Assembly: GCA_046590205.1 (NCBI GenBank)
Contig: JBKJTT010000024.1
Coordinates: forward strand, 1-44,926
Direction: 5' to 3'
Length of the DNA stretch: 44,926 bases
Origin: DATDEW01 sp046590205
GTDB lineage: Bacteria; Bacteroidota; Ignavibacteria; Palsa-1295
Part shown: piece by piece, positions 33,300-42,169 of the stretch
How the letters are laid out: each line of letters starts with the position of its first letter
Position numbering within the stretch: position 1 is the stretch's first letter
The notes under the pieces: model-generated
Told to the model about the DNA's origin: nothing
Seen by the model: only the letters and a program-made list of their open reading frames with translations
Database searches by the model: none
Made by a program: the position numbers and the translations under genes

Positions 33300-35606
33300 A
33301 TGGCTCGATTCATTCTTTCGTTTTCTATTCTATTAATTTGTAGTTTCTCTGCACAGGAACTTCATGCACAAAACCAAACCGTCGGCTTTTCGGTAACCGT
33401 CAGAGATTCTATCCATGATATGCCGCTTGCTCATGCCCGAATTGAACTTAAACGCGGTACGACACTCATTGCAGGACAGATAACAAACCCGGTAGGCAAA
33501 GCAGATTTCAAAGATATTGGAGAGGGGCGGTACACTATAACAGTCAGATATGTGAACTACTCGCCGTTCACTGATTCTGTTCTCATTGACAGAGCAAACC
33601 GTTCAATGGTGGTCTCGCTTATTGAAGAAGAACATCAGGATGTTATTGTTGAAGGTTCAACACAACCTAACGTCTCGACGGTTGATATAAAAAGCGGAAA
33701 TCAGATATTTGAAGCAAGTACCTATCACGCCGCGCCGAGTTCGCAAATCACGACAATGCTTCAAGAAAATATGCTCGGAGCAGCTCGCGCAACGACAGGC
33801 GAAGTCCATATTCGTGGTCAGCATGGTGAATACACATACTACATTGACGGGATACCCATTCCGCTCGGTGTCTTTGGCGGACTCAATGAGGTTGTTGACG
33901 ATCATGTCATTGATAGAGCGATATTCCATACGGGCGGATTCCCTGCTGAGTACGGCGGGCAGATGGCCGGCATTATTGACATCCAAAGTAGAGTGCCTTC
34001 GGGACATCTTAATATTGATGCGGAAAGTTATATTGGCAGCTTATCAGAAAGCCAAAACACAATAAGCTCGAACGGACAGTCGCTTGCAGTAAGTGACCGT
34101 ATTGGAGCACTTGGAATATTCCTTTCCGGCTCGCGTCAGGAAACAGACAGACGCATTGATCCACCAACAGAATATGTAGAGCACGATCATGGCTTTGATT
34201 ATTTTCTCTACGGTAAACTTGATTACCTTCTCTCAGAGAGTGATTACTTAACGATGAACCTCAATTGGAGCCGAACATTTACCGAAATACCGTTCGATAG
34301 TCTTTCGGAAGGTATTATTGATAACAATCAAAAGACAACAAACGCATTTCAAACACTCTCTTACTATCATACTATTTCGTCAGAGTCTGATAAAGAAAGT
34401 AATCTATTCCTTGGGCTTTTTGCTCGCGAAGGAGGACTGCAATTTCTGCCTGGAAGTATCAATACACCAAACGTGCAGTTTGTAGGAGATTCAAATTTCT
34501 ATATACTCTCCGAAGACCGTTCTTTTACGACACTTGGTATCCGTTCTACATTCTCAAAACGGCTCTCACATGAGTTCGCATTTAGTACAGGGTTACTTGT
34601 GACAACAACATCAGGCACAGAGAATTTCTATACCCGTGACAGTGCACAGAATTCGGGTCCTTCAATATCATCCGACTTCTCCGGCTCTGACTTCGGCATC
34701 TTTATACAAACCGATATTCATCCTCTTGAATGGACATCAATAGAAGCAGGTATTCGTTATGACCAACACATTGCACCTGATGTTGAATTGCAAAGTCAAC
34801 TAAGCCCTCGACTCAAATGGAATGTCTTTCTCGACGAGGCAACAACAGCATCATTCTACTACGGACGGCTTTTCATGCCTATTAATGTAGAAGGATTACG
34901 TTCTCTCGCTTTGATCACAGGCGGCGCCGAGGCAAGTGGTACGTTAGCAGAGCGTGATGACTTTTATGAAATATCATTGTCTCATTCATTCGACTTTGGA
35001 ATGACGAGCAAACTTGCATACTTTAAGAAAGTAGCTGTTCCGGGTCTTGATGACGAGTCGCTTGGTTCAAGTTCGATAAAGACTCCGGTAAATATCGGTA
35101 CAGTAAAGACTGATGGCATCGAACTCGGTGTTGCATATAGACATCCTGTTGTTCCGCTTTCAGCAACCCTCAACAGCTCTATCATTCATGCCTATGGATA
35201 TGGAGATATTAGCGGCGGATTCCTTGATATTGGTGAGACCATTGAACCCTCAGACCTCGACCACGATCAGCGTATCTCTGTCTCAGCATCGCTAAACTAT
35301 CAACCGTCGGATTGGTTTGCAAATGTATCTGCTCTCTACGGTTCAGGACTTACTAATGGTGACCCAGATGGCATTAGCTTTGGTACAGGATTATTTGATA
35401 TGAACACTGCGGCGCACGTTACTCCGGCATGGACAATGAATCTATCAGGTGGTTATAGATTTAAACTTGATGGTGTTTCTATTGAGCCGTCACTTTATAT
35501 CACAAATCTACTTGACCATTCATTCTTATTAAAAGGACAGTATTTTAGCGGAGCGGCTTGGAGCGAGAGAAGAAATATCGTCTTTAAATTAGCCATGCAT
35601 CTCTAA
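33300..35606 (+). CDS. TonB-dependent receptor with carboxypeptidase-like N-terminal domain
   Basis: 768 residues. Signal MARFILSFSILLICSFSAQE; an N-terminal beta-sandwich of the CarboxypepD_reg type (VTVRDSIHDMPLAHARIELK, GKADFKDIGEGRYTITVRYV), then the plug (GEVHIRGQHGEYTYYIDGIP, HTGGFPAEYGGQMAGIIDIQ) and a large barrel ending SERRNIVFKLAMHL. The N-terminal domain is typical of Bacteroidota receptors. Substrate unknown; the His/Cys-rich exported protein upstream makes a metal ion or metal complex a reasonable guess. It is convergent with the GGDEF-like gene, ten bases apart. Confidence 0.9.
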   Translation: MARFILSFSILLICSFSAQELHAQNQTVGFSVTVRDSIHDMPLAHARIELKRGTTLIAGQITNPVGKADFKDIGEGRYTITVRYVNYSPFTDSVLIDRANRSMVVSLIEEEHQDVIVEGSTQPNVSTVDIKSGNQIFEASTYHAAPSSQITTMLQENMLGAARATTGEVHIRGQHGEYTYYIDGIPIPLGVFGGLNEVVDDHVIDRAIFHTGGFPAEYGGQMAGIIDIQSRVPSGHLNIDAESYIGSLSESQNTISSNGQSLAVSDRIGALGIFLSGSRQETDRRIDPPTEYVEHDHGFDYFLYGKLDYLLSESDYLTMNLNWSRTFTEIPFDSLSEGIIDNNQKTTNAFQTLSYYHTISSESDKESNLFLGLFAREGGLQFLPGSINTPNVQFVGDSNFYILSEDRSFTTLGIRSTFSKRLSHEFAFSTGLLVTTTSGTENFYTRDSAQNSGPSISSDFSGSDFGIFIQTDIHPLEWTSIEAGIRYDQHIAPDVELQSQLSPRLKWNVFLDEATTASFYYGRLFMPINVEGLRSLALITGGAEASGTLAERDDFYEISLSHSFDFGMTSKLAYFKKVAVPGLDDESLGSSSIKTPVNIGTVKTDGIELGVAYRHPVVPLSATLNSSIIHAYGYGDISGGFLDIGETIEPSDLDHDQRISVSASLNYQPSDWFANVSALYGSGLTNGDPDGISFGTGLFDMNTAAHVTPAWTMNLSGGYRFKLDGVSIEPSLYITNLLDHSFLLKGQYFSGAAWSERRNIVFKLAMHL

Positions 35607-35616
35607 GCAAATCTGC

Positions 35617-37794
35617 TTAATAAACAATAACTTCATTCCCGCCGCGCTCTTTGGCTTTGTCGAGTGCCATTTTCGCACAGACGAGGAGTTCGTCGGGGGT
35701 GGAGTTGCGGCGTGCCCCTGCAACGCCAATACTTGTGGTAATAGTAAAACTCTTTCGTGAAAGAGCAATAACTTCACTAACAATTTTCTGACGTACTTTC
35801 TCGCTCCAGAGAAATGCTTCTTCGTCGCTCATCTTGATAAGCAGAACACCGAAGGTAAACTCACCTGTCCGGGCAAGTACATCGAACGGCTGTTTGATGA
35901 ATTGAAGGACGTTCGATAGGGCGAGAATAATAGTGTCTATGTCTTCTTGAAGAAAGCGTTCTTCAAACTTTGCCGAGTCGTCTATTTCAAAAAGGATGAG
36001 TGATAGTGACTCATCAAATTCTTTGGCACGGGCAAGTTCCTCAGCAAAACGCTCTTTGAAGCCGCGTCTATTATAGTTGCTTGTGAGAATGTCTGTCAAA
36101 GCTCGTTCTTGAACAACTTCGCTTAGCGCAAATATCTCTAAACTCGTTGCCGCGCTTCGGGCAAGATGCTCTAGCGTTTCAATATCTACATCAGTATATT
36201 TACCAGCATCTGAATGCTCAACAACCAATGCACCGTAATTCTTTGATGCTGTTCTGACCGGAATAACGAGGAAGGAATGCCCTGCTGCATTCGACTTTTG
36301 TTCTTCGATAGAAAAACGAATACTTTGCTGCGAAAGCTCATCTATATGTTCACTCTTACCGGAGCGTAATGTTCTACCAACAATACTTTCTGCAAGGTCA
36401 ACGCGAGTCTTCGGTAAGAGATACGGATCAGCTACCTTTGCCTGCAAACCAGATATGCACCATGCACGCTGCGTATCATCAAAGCTGACAGTTGCCAGCC
36501 ACTGCCAATCGACAAGCTCACTTGCTGCCTCTGAAAGTGAACGCATGATGTACTCCCCTGTGCGCTCTGCGTCTTTGCCGGTACGTTTGACAATATCTTC
36601 ATGCGAAATACCAAAGAGCTTACGTGCTGCTTTGAGTGTTCGCGCCGATGTTATAAGATCATATGCTTCAATGTAACTTCTAACAAGTCCTGTAATCACC
36701 TTCGAGTAGTTCGTCATGATACGAAGCGTCTCGTGTGTGAAGTGATCCTCTTCGAGCGAATCAACGGCAAGGACAGCGACAACATTATCACCGAAGAGAA
36801 CCGGCATTGCTGCAAATGAACGGATTCCTACGTTATCCTGGTAATACGGGATAAGGTCATACTCTGCCTGCGGAGCAATGCTTTCAACAAGCTGCGGCTC
36901 GGCGCGAAGAGCTACCTTGCTTACAGCATCGTGTCCTATCGGGAAACGACGTTCACGGGAAAGATGAGTAAATGCGAAATCATCGAGTGAAGCACATTCA
37001 AGAACAAGCTGCGCTTTTTTTGTATTCGTCCAGAAGAAAAGTACACTTAATGAATCAACTTGTTCTCTGATAAGGTCAAGTATTTCTGAAAGAAGCAATA
37101 CAAAATCTTTGCGCGGGTCTCGAACCTCACTTGCTCTGCGTGGTGCAGCAGCGAAGCCACGAAGGGTATCAAGATAGACTTTTATCGCAGGGTCGTATCG
37201 TTCTTCAGGAAGTGTTTTTAGGGCAGCTACTTCTTGAGTTATAACGGTATTGGGTATTTCTTGAATTGACTCTTCTATTTCTTCTTCGATGATAAGTTCA
37301 GAAAGTTCTTCCGGCTCATACTGTTCTTCTTCTATAGATGCGAAGAGTTCATCAGAGTGAGTATCTATCTCGTCGAGAATTTTTTGAGGAGGTTCTTTTG
37401 ATTCGGAAGTAATTTCTTGTGCAATAAGAGGTGGAGTCTGGGGCTTGGGTATTTTTCTAACCCTAACATTAGAAAGTTCTTCGTCGGAGAAATATGGAAC
37501 ATCTGCCGGAGGAGTTTGCATGTAAATATCCTCTTCTATGTTTTCCTCTTCTCGTCTTGGGACACCATCATTTGCAGAGCCGAATATCTTTGAGGAGAGG
37601 CGTTTGCCTCCCCCCAAAAGATCATCTTTCAAACCTTTTATACGCGGAATGACAGGATTCTTTTTTTCAATCCTATCGGGTGATTCACCATGAATCTCAA
37701 AATCGTCGAACGAGATTTTACGGGGCGGATTCTTCCCGCCGTCGCTCGGCGTATATTCTCCATTACCGTAACCTGTACCTCGTTCGTCGCTCAT
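35617..37794 (-). CDS. Two-GAF protein with degenerate GGDEF domain
   Basis: 725 residues, cytosolic. Residues 1-200 are acidic and disordered-looking (many Glu/Pro, e.g. PPQKILDEIDTHSDELF). Two GAF-like domains follow (about 225-370 with VGIRSFAAMPVLFGDNVVAV; about 400-555 with FLVIPVRTASKNYGALVVEH). The C-terminus is a GGDEF fold: DILTSNYNRRGF opens it and TSIGVA lies late, but the signature loop reads ARTGEFTFGV (GEFTF at 644-648) and the first metal Asp is replaced in LFEIDDS. So it probably lacks diguanylate cyclase activity and may bind GTP or a partner. Last gene of an operon with two envelope proteins and a Nudix hydrolase. Confidence 0.85.
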   Translation of the reverse strand: MSDERGTGYGNGEYTPSDGGKNPPRKISFDDFEIHGESPDRIEKKNPVIPRIKGLKDDLLGGGKRLSSKIFGSANDGVPRREEENIEEDIYMQTPPADVPYFSDEELSNVRVRKIPKPQTPPLIAQEITSESKEPPQKILDEIDTHSDELFASIEEEQYEPEELSELIIEEEIEESIQEIPNTVITQEVAALKTLPEERYDPAIKVYLDTLRGFAAAPRRASEVRDPRKDFVLLLSEILDLIREQVDSLSVLFFWTNTKKAQLVLECASLDDFAFTHLSRERRFPIGHDAVSKVALRAEPQLVESIAPQAEYDLIPYYQDNVGIRSFAAMPVLFGDNVVAVLAVDSLEEDHFTHETLRIMTNYSKVITGLVRSYIEAYDLITSARTLKAARKLFGISHEDIVKRTGKDAERTGEYIMRSLSEAASELVDWQWLATVSFDDTQRAWCISGLQAKVADPYLLPKTRVDLAESIVGRTLRSGKSEHIDELSQQSIRFSIEEQKSNAAGHSFLVIPVRTASKNYGALVVEHSDAGKYTDVDIETLEHLARSAATSLEIFALSEVVQERALTDILTSNYNRRGFKERFAEELARAKEFDESLSLILFEIDDSAKFEERFLQEDIDTIILALSNVLQFIKQPFDVLARTGEFTFGVLLIKMSDEEAFLWSEKVRQKIVSEVIALSRKSFTITTSIGVAGARRNSTPDELLVCAKMALDKAKERGGNEVIVY

Positions 37795-37825
37795 GAAAGT
37801 GACTTAGTAAACCCGAAGAACTTGT

Positions 37826-38887
37826 TTAGCGCAAGAGCTCAACAGTCGTTTGATCTGTCATTTGCTGAACAGTGCGGAAAGTTTTATCCGCCTGTTTAGA
37901 AGAACTTAAACCAAAATCAAAATTCTTATCCATCCGGTAAGCACGATAGACAAGTGCACCCGTCTCATCTTCAACGTTTGTTGTTACTTTTGTAGTCATC
38001 TGCCAGCTATTGAGCGTCATCTTCAATGGAGGCTGTTCAGAAACAACCATAAGCGGCTTAACAGATGATACTGCTTCAAAAACTGCAAGGCGCTTTCCGC
38101 CGCGCTCCTCAAAACGCGCAAGTGTTTCACGAGATTCGATCTGCATCGGGAATACAACGTTCTGCCATACAGGTACATTGTTCGACTTCACATCACCCCA
38201 TGTTGAATCCTTCGCGATCGCCATCGGCGGGAAATGAGTAAGTGTCTTTGTGATATACTCGTTCAAGCTCTGCTTTGCGCTTTGGTTGAGCTGTTCTTGG
38301 CTCTGCAATGTGCGGAGTGAATCAGGAAGCATCGAAAGCAAACGTGCTACGATGTTAGATGTGCCGTACATCTCAACGATGTCACCATTACGAGTAACAA
38401 TAACACCGACCTCTTGACCTGCAAGCATTGCAGCTGTCTGGAAACGTGCATCTTTTTTATCTGCCTCACGATTTGTCGAGAAATTCAACTTGATCGTATC
38501 TTGCTCGTAACTTAACGCAAGTGAGTCAAACTTGATCGTAAGATCAACGGTTGAATCTGGACGAATACTCTTGACGGTGTGACGTAAGTAGTAAACAGTT
38601 TTTGTTTTGATGCTTCCTTTTGGTACAAAACGTGCGAACATCTTATCATCATTTTGTGCAACAGCATTTGAAGCGATTGTTACGCGGTACTTATATATAT
38701 CACCAACCTTCGGGCGGAAATATACTGTCTTTGGTGCTTCAACAGTTAGAGGTGTACCTTTTTCTGTTGTATCAAATACTGCACCCGATGAACCGCTACC
38801 GGGACCACCCTCTTTATTACAACCAATAAATACTATTGATGCGAATAGCGCAACAAGAAATATGTTTGTCAAACGAGATATCATCAA
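37826..38887 (-). CDS. Predicted lipoprotein, DUF6263-like
   Basis: 353 residues; tandem ATGs at 38887 and 38884 are both possible starts. The lipoprotein signal ends VFIGCNKEGG, with a Gly/Ser linker behind it. The body is beta-rich: FRPKVGDIYKYRVTIASNAV, VYYLRHTVKSIRPDSTVDLT, VTRNGDIVEMYGTSN, THFPPMAIAKDSTW and FDFGLSS. The opening K-x-G-D-x-Y-K-Y and the D-S-T-W motif are shared in spirit with the next gene and with DUF6263 proteins. It lies 31 bases upstream of the GGDEF-like gene, so co-transcribed. Function unknown. Confidence 0.75.
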   Translation of the reverse strand: MMISRLTNIFLVALFASIVFIGCNKEGGPGSGSSGAVFDTTEKGTPLTVEAPKTVYFRPKVGDIYKYRVTIASNAVAQNDDKMFARFVPKGSIKTKTVYYLRHTVKSIRPDSTVDLTIKFDSLALSYEQDTIKLNFSTNREADKKDARFQTAAMLAGQEVGVIVTRNGDIVEMYGTSNIVARLLSMLPDSLRTLQSQEQLNQSAKQSLNEYITKTLTHFPPMAIAKDSTWGDVKSNNVPVWQNVVFPMQIESRETLARFEERGGKRLAVFEAVSSVKPLMVVSEQPPLKMTLNSWQMTTKVTTNVEDETGALVYRAYRMDKNFDFGLSSSKQADKTFRTVQQMTDQTTVELLR

Positions 38888-38981
38888 AATAATAGAATAA
38901 TGTTAAAATACAATGCACAAAAATACCACATTTTTCGCCACTTGAGGGCGAATTCCTACTATTTTATTGGGTTGTAAGGAC

Positions 38982-40061
38982 TTATTTTTTCGGAAGACTA
39001 TCTGCGGGATTTGTGGGTGGCTTTGTAGTTACATTGGTCTCACCGGTATCTACGTTCATGTTTATCTCAATATCATCAGGATTTTCCACCGGTTCTTTGT
39101 ATTGGGCTTTTCGAGATTCACGTTCTTCATAACGAATTGTACCGCCTTTGAGCATCGTAAGTGGTTTACGAGTAACGGTATAGGTTCTATAGACATCATT
39201 CTTGATCACTTCAGCATCGATCGTAATGATCATTGACGCAGAGTCGGTTACATCTGAGGAGCCAATGTATCCCTTGGCAAAAATGACATTTCCGCGAGTC
39301 CCACCTTTGAACTTCGTGATATCCATTGGGAATGCAATACCTTCGAGATATTCTAATTTTGATGGCGGATTGATAAATGTACCTTTGAACAAAAGTTTGT
39401 CCTTGCCTGAGCTGACAGAAAGCGTCCTCTCAACGTTTATTTCTGTCATCGCATATCGCGAGAGAGCGTTTCCAGAAAGAACGGTTGAACCGTGTTCGAG
39501 CAATTGACCTATACGAAGTTCATCTGAGAGTGAAAGCATTGCCTGTGTAATATCTGGCTCAAATGCACGGGAGATAGCTCCTTCGCGAAAGGAACTTAGA
39601 TTCTCAAAGGAGATGATTCTTCCTTCGGGCGAAACCCTATACTTCAATGTCTGCCCTAAGAATTGTGCTCTGGGGATGGCACGAATATCCTTTAACCGAT
39701 TCATGATGTCGAACTCATTCTTCGAATCAAAACGAAAGTATTCACTTTCTTCTTTGACCTCACCGACATAAATCTTTGTCGTAAATGAATCTACCGTAGT
39801 TGCAAAGTCTGCAGATCCATCTGGATATACTTTTTGGATGTTCTCCGTAAAAAAGTAGGTTGTGAAACGGGTTGAAGGGTCAACAAGAGCTGAATCAACT
39901 TGTGAGAACTGCATTCTTATGCGCAGCATCTCGACTGCCTTCACAGAATACACATCACCTTCTTTGAAGGAGAGTTTTGGTAACGTAAGCTCTTTACCTT
40001 TTTGGGCAAAGCTATTGATTGAAATAAGACCAAGTATCAGAAGAAGTATCGTTCTTTTCAT
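38982..40061 (-). CDS. Exported protein, DUF6263-like, related to its neighbour
   Basis: 359 residues with signal MKRTILLLILGLISINSFAQ. The mature start LPKLSFKEGDVYSVKAVEML parallels FRPKVGDIYKYRV of the next gene, and both contain a section of the type T-R-x-G-D/ x-E-G-R-I-I with strand-rich surroundings (YRVSPEGRIISFENLSSF). The last 50 residues are Pro/Asn/Asp-rich (VENPDDIEINMNVDTGE). It is coupled to the Nudix gene by an ATGA overlap. A periplasmic or outer-membrane-facing location is likely; role unknown. Confidence 0.72.
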   Translation of the reverse strand: MKRTILLLILGLISINSFAQKGKELTLPKLSFKEGDVYSVKAVEMLRIRMQFSQVDSALVDPSTRFTTYFFTENIQKVYPDGSADFATTVDSFTTKIYVGEVKEESEYFRFDSKNEFDIMNRLKDIRAIPRAQFLGQTLKYRVSPEGRIISFENLSSFREGAISRAFEPDITQAMLSLSDELRIGQLLEHGSTVLSGNALSRYAMTEINVERTLSVSSGKDKLLFKGTFINPPSKLEYLEGIAFPMDITKFKGGTRGNVIFAKGYIGSSDVTDSASMIITIDAEVIKNDVYRTYTVTRKPLTMLKGGTIRYEERESRKAQYKEPVENPDDIEINMNVDTGETNVTTKPPTNPADSLPKK

Positions 40062-40591
40062 CTATTCAAACTATCATAAAGTGCAAATGTGGCAAGCGTC
40101 ATTCCGTCCCATATCTCGCCCCTGGCTATCATTTCACGTAAAACCTGTGGTGGATGTTCCAACCGCTCGAATTCTTCGCTTTCTTCGGGCTTGGAGATGC
40201 CAAATGACAGCCCCTTAGCAACAAAAACCGTACATATTTCGTCCGTCACTCCGTTGAAAGGGTTGAACTCTCCTATTTTCAGTAGTTCTGTTGCGGTTAT
40301 TCCTGCCTCTTCCGATAACTCCGCTTTTGCAGCGTCTTCGGCTGATAGCCCTTGCTTGATTCCGCCGCCGATGAACTCAACACTCTCCCGACGGTTCAAA
40401 TACCGATACTGCCGAAGCAGGACTAATTTACCTTCATCAGTTACAGGGATGACGAATACTGAGCCATGGGTATGGACGTAATGATAATCCCCTTCTTTAC
40501 CGCTCGGTAAAGAATAGGTATCCTTTCGGTACTGCCAAAAAGGATTTTCAAGGATAACCTCCGAGCTTTTCTGCTCTAATTGGGTAAGCAT
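40058..40591 (-). CDS. Nudix hydrolase, ADP-ribose-pyrophosphatase-like
   Basis: 177 residues. HGSVFVIPVTDEGKLVLLRQ and YRYLNRRESVEFIGGGIKQG are typical of the ADP-sugar pyrophosphatase group, and DEICTVFVAKGLSF follows. In the Nudix box (GX5EX7REUXEEXGU) the metal-binding core E91, E94, E95 is present in AELSEEAGI, but the first E and the R of the consensus are Leu and Ala. Activity is therefore plausible but altered. It heads an apparent four-gene operon, overlapping the next start by four bases. Confidence 0.85.
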   Translation of the reverse strand: MLTQLEQKSSEVILENPFWQYRKDTYSLPSGKEGDYHYVHTHGSVFVIPVTDEGKLVLLRQYRYLNRRESVEFIGGGIKQGLSAEDAAKAELSEEAGITATELLKIGEFNPFNGVTDEICTVFVAKGLSFGISKPEESEEFERLEHPPQVLREMIARGEIWDGMTLATFALYDSLNR

Positions 40592-40651
40592 ATCTTATAA
40601 AGACACGCTAAGTGCGATTTGGTTACAAATTATTTTCTATAGCGGGAGGAA

Positions 40652-40684
40652 TATGCGAAGACACAGTAGCTGTGTCTTCGCATA
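40652..40684 (-). terminator. Perfect 15-bp stem-loop after ndk
   Basis: TATGCGAAGACACAG and its exact complement flank a 3-base loop (TAG), beginning seven bases past the ndk stop. As with the stem-loop after mdh there is no U-tract. Confidence 0.6.
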
Positions 40685-40691
40685 CAATACT

Positions 40692-41120
40692 TTACTTCAA
40701 GTTAGCAAGTTCACCTTCGGTGAAGAAGAATGCTATCTCGCGCTGACCGTTCTCTACAGAATCAGAGCCGTGGACTGCATTCTCGCCCTTGCTGGTTGCA
40801 TAGAGCTTGCGGATGGTGCCGTCTGCTGCTTCAGCAGGGTCGGTCGAGCCGATAACGCGGCGCCACTCAGCGATTGCATTATCTCTTTCAAGTGCGATAG
40901 GGATGCAGGCATTGCTTGACATGAAGTTCACGAGTTCGCCATAGAATGGACGCTCTTTATGTACTTCATAGAATGCGCTTGCTGAACGCTCCGAGAGGCG
41001 CGTCATCTTCATAGCGAGGATCGTAAATCCTTCTTTCTGGATATGAGCGATGATATTTCCAACATTTGCCGACTTCGCCGCATCGGGCTTAATGATACAC
41101 AGTGTTCTTTCGATTGCCAT
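40692..41120 (-). CDS. ndk: Nucleoside diphosphate kinase
   Basis: Transfers the gamma-phosphate between nucleoside tri- and diphosphates through a phosphohistidine. 142 residues, normal length. RTLCIIKPDA opens the family pattern; KERPFYGELVNFMSS is the nucleotide-binding helix region; catalytic H117 is in NAVHGSDS. In place of the common SGP the nucleotide-site segment reads MSSNACIPIALE, where family members have M-x-S-G-P-V. The gene stands alone with a perfect hairpin behind it. Confidence 0.97.
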   Translation of the reverse strand: MAIERTLCIIKPDAAKSANVGNIIAHIQKEGFTILAMKMTRLSERSASAFYEVHKERPFYGELVNFMSSNACIPIALERDNAIAEWRRVIGSTDPAEAADGTIRKLYATSKGENAVHGSDSVENGQREIAFFFTEGELANLK

Positions 41121-41196
41121 TTGTATTTGCTATAAAATTAAAGTAGAATTGTTATTAGTGGACGCTGAAACATATACCCTGAAAGAAAAAGTTTTG

Positions 41197-41520
41197 CTAA
41201 CTTATTTCGCTGAATTTCGGAAAGTCGTTAGTCAGTAGTAAGTCGTGTATTTTGGTAATAAGCGGCTGTAAGGTCTGATGCTTGTTATCGAAAGCTACCA
41301 ACAGAATAAATCTAAAGGTATAACGATCCAAATTCTGTTGATGACGAAGGTTCTTATCGAGTGTAATAAAAAGATCAAAACCGGTTGAATCAATGAGTCT
41401 CAACAACTCTCCGTTCTGTTTTCCTTTCCATCCCATATCTTTCACAGTCTTGACTTCAATCTCAAAAGGAAAATCGAATTTCAACTTCGACGGAAGATTT
41501 TCATCAAGCAAAATTCTCAT
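41197..41520 (-). CDS. DUF5615 PIN-like toxin
   Basis: 107 residues. The N-terminus MRILLDENLPSKLK with D6-E7-N8 and the central DLFITLDKNLRHQQNL are the acidic clusters of the DUF5615 PIN-like fold, a ribonuclease-type domain. It is encoded downstream of, and overlaps by 17 bases, a DUF433 antitoxin, the standard pairing. The 3' end (41220-41245) consists of AGTCGTTAGTCAGTAGTAAG units that resemble the intergenic repeats near 12330 and 42110, so the last dozen residues may be repeat-derived. Confidence 0.85.
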   Translation of the reverse strand: MRILLDENLPSKLKFDFPFEIEVKTVKDMGWKGKQNGELLRLIDSTGFDLFITLDKNLRHQQNLDRYTFRFILLVAFDNKHQTLQPLITKIHDLLLTNDFPKFSEIS

Positions 41521-41734
41521 GTAATATCTTTTCTGAGGTCATGCTATACTTCGCCTTCTCAAGTACCTCTATTGCTTGCGATGATTCTACTGTTGGGAAG
41601 TTCTCAAGGAATTCTTCGAGCGGGTCGCCGGACTCGATGTAATCGAACAATGATTGGATCGGTACTCGTGTGCCGGTAAAGACCGGGGTACCGCCTAATA
41701 TCTCTTTATCTATCGTGATTGCACCGTATGTCAT
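41504..41734 (-). CDS. DUF433 antitoxin
   Basis: 76 residues with the family pattern ITIDKEILGGTPVFTGTRVP, then the helix-turn-helix-like VPIQSLFDYIESGDPLEEFL and a C-terminal helix ending EKILHENFA. DUF433 proteins bind DNA and neutralise DUF5615 partners. Its 3' end overlaps the toxin start, giving coupled translation. Confidence 0.88.
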   Translation of the reverse strand: MTYGAITIDKEILGGTPVFTGTRVPIQSLFDYIESGDPLEEFLENFPTVESSQAIEVLEKAKYSMTSEKILHENFA

Positions 41735-41772
41735 ACATTTCGGAAGGAAGTTATCGAGAGAATGATTCCAAA

Positions 41773-42096
41773 CTACTTCTCAACCTCTTCCCCACTCGCT
41801 TCATATCCCCTGAATCCACCCACCAAATAGGAGACATTTTCATAACCCATTGCGGCGAGTGCTTCTGCCGAGCGTGGTCCGCTTTCGCCGCCGCCGCCGT
41901 GGCAGATTATTTTTGCAGATTTATCAGCTACCACAGAAGTTATGTCATCGGTGATAACTGTCTTATGAATGTTCATCGCGCCGGGGATATGCCCTTCGCT
42001 AAACTTCTCCGCGTCGCGGACATCAATGATAATAACATCAGCATCTTCGTTACGAAGAGCGGTTAGCTCTTTGACTGTTATCTGTCCGGAGTGCAT
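41773..42096 (-). CDS. Rhodanese-like domain protein with long active-site loop
   Basis: 107 residues, single domain, no signal peptide. VIIIDVRDAEKFSEGHIPGA is the CH2A-type rhodanese block. The catalytic cysteine C65 is in IICHGGGGESGPRS; ten positions separate it from R75, whereas rhodaneses usually have C-x4-5-R. The Gly-rich insertion is encoded by a CCG/CCN-rich stretch (41880-41897). Possible sulfurtransferase or persulfide carrier; altered substrate is inference. It stands between sucD and the DUF433 gene on the same strand. Confidence 0.85.
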   Translation of the reverse strand: MHSGQITVKELTALRNEDADVIIIDVRDAEKFSEGHIPGAMNIHKTVITDDITSVVADKSAKIICHGGGGESGPRSAEALAAMGYENVSYLVGGFRGYEASGEEVEK

Positions 42097-42114
42097 CAGT
42101 AGTGGTTAGTGACG

Positions 42115-42169
42115 AGTGGTTAGTGGATAGTAAGAGTTGAATTCAACTAATCACTTACCACTAACCACT
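42115..42169. repeat. Inverted repeat built from AGTGGTTAGTG units
   Basis: AGTGGTTAGTGG (42115-42126) is matched by CCACTAACCACT (42158-42169), with a 14-base palindrome AGTTGAATTCAACT between them. A further AGTGGTTAGTGACG unit lies just left, making a 14-base tandem copy. It lies between sucD and the rhodanese gene. Confidence 0.75.
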
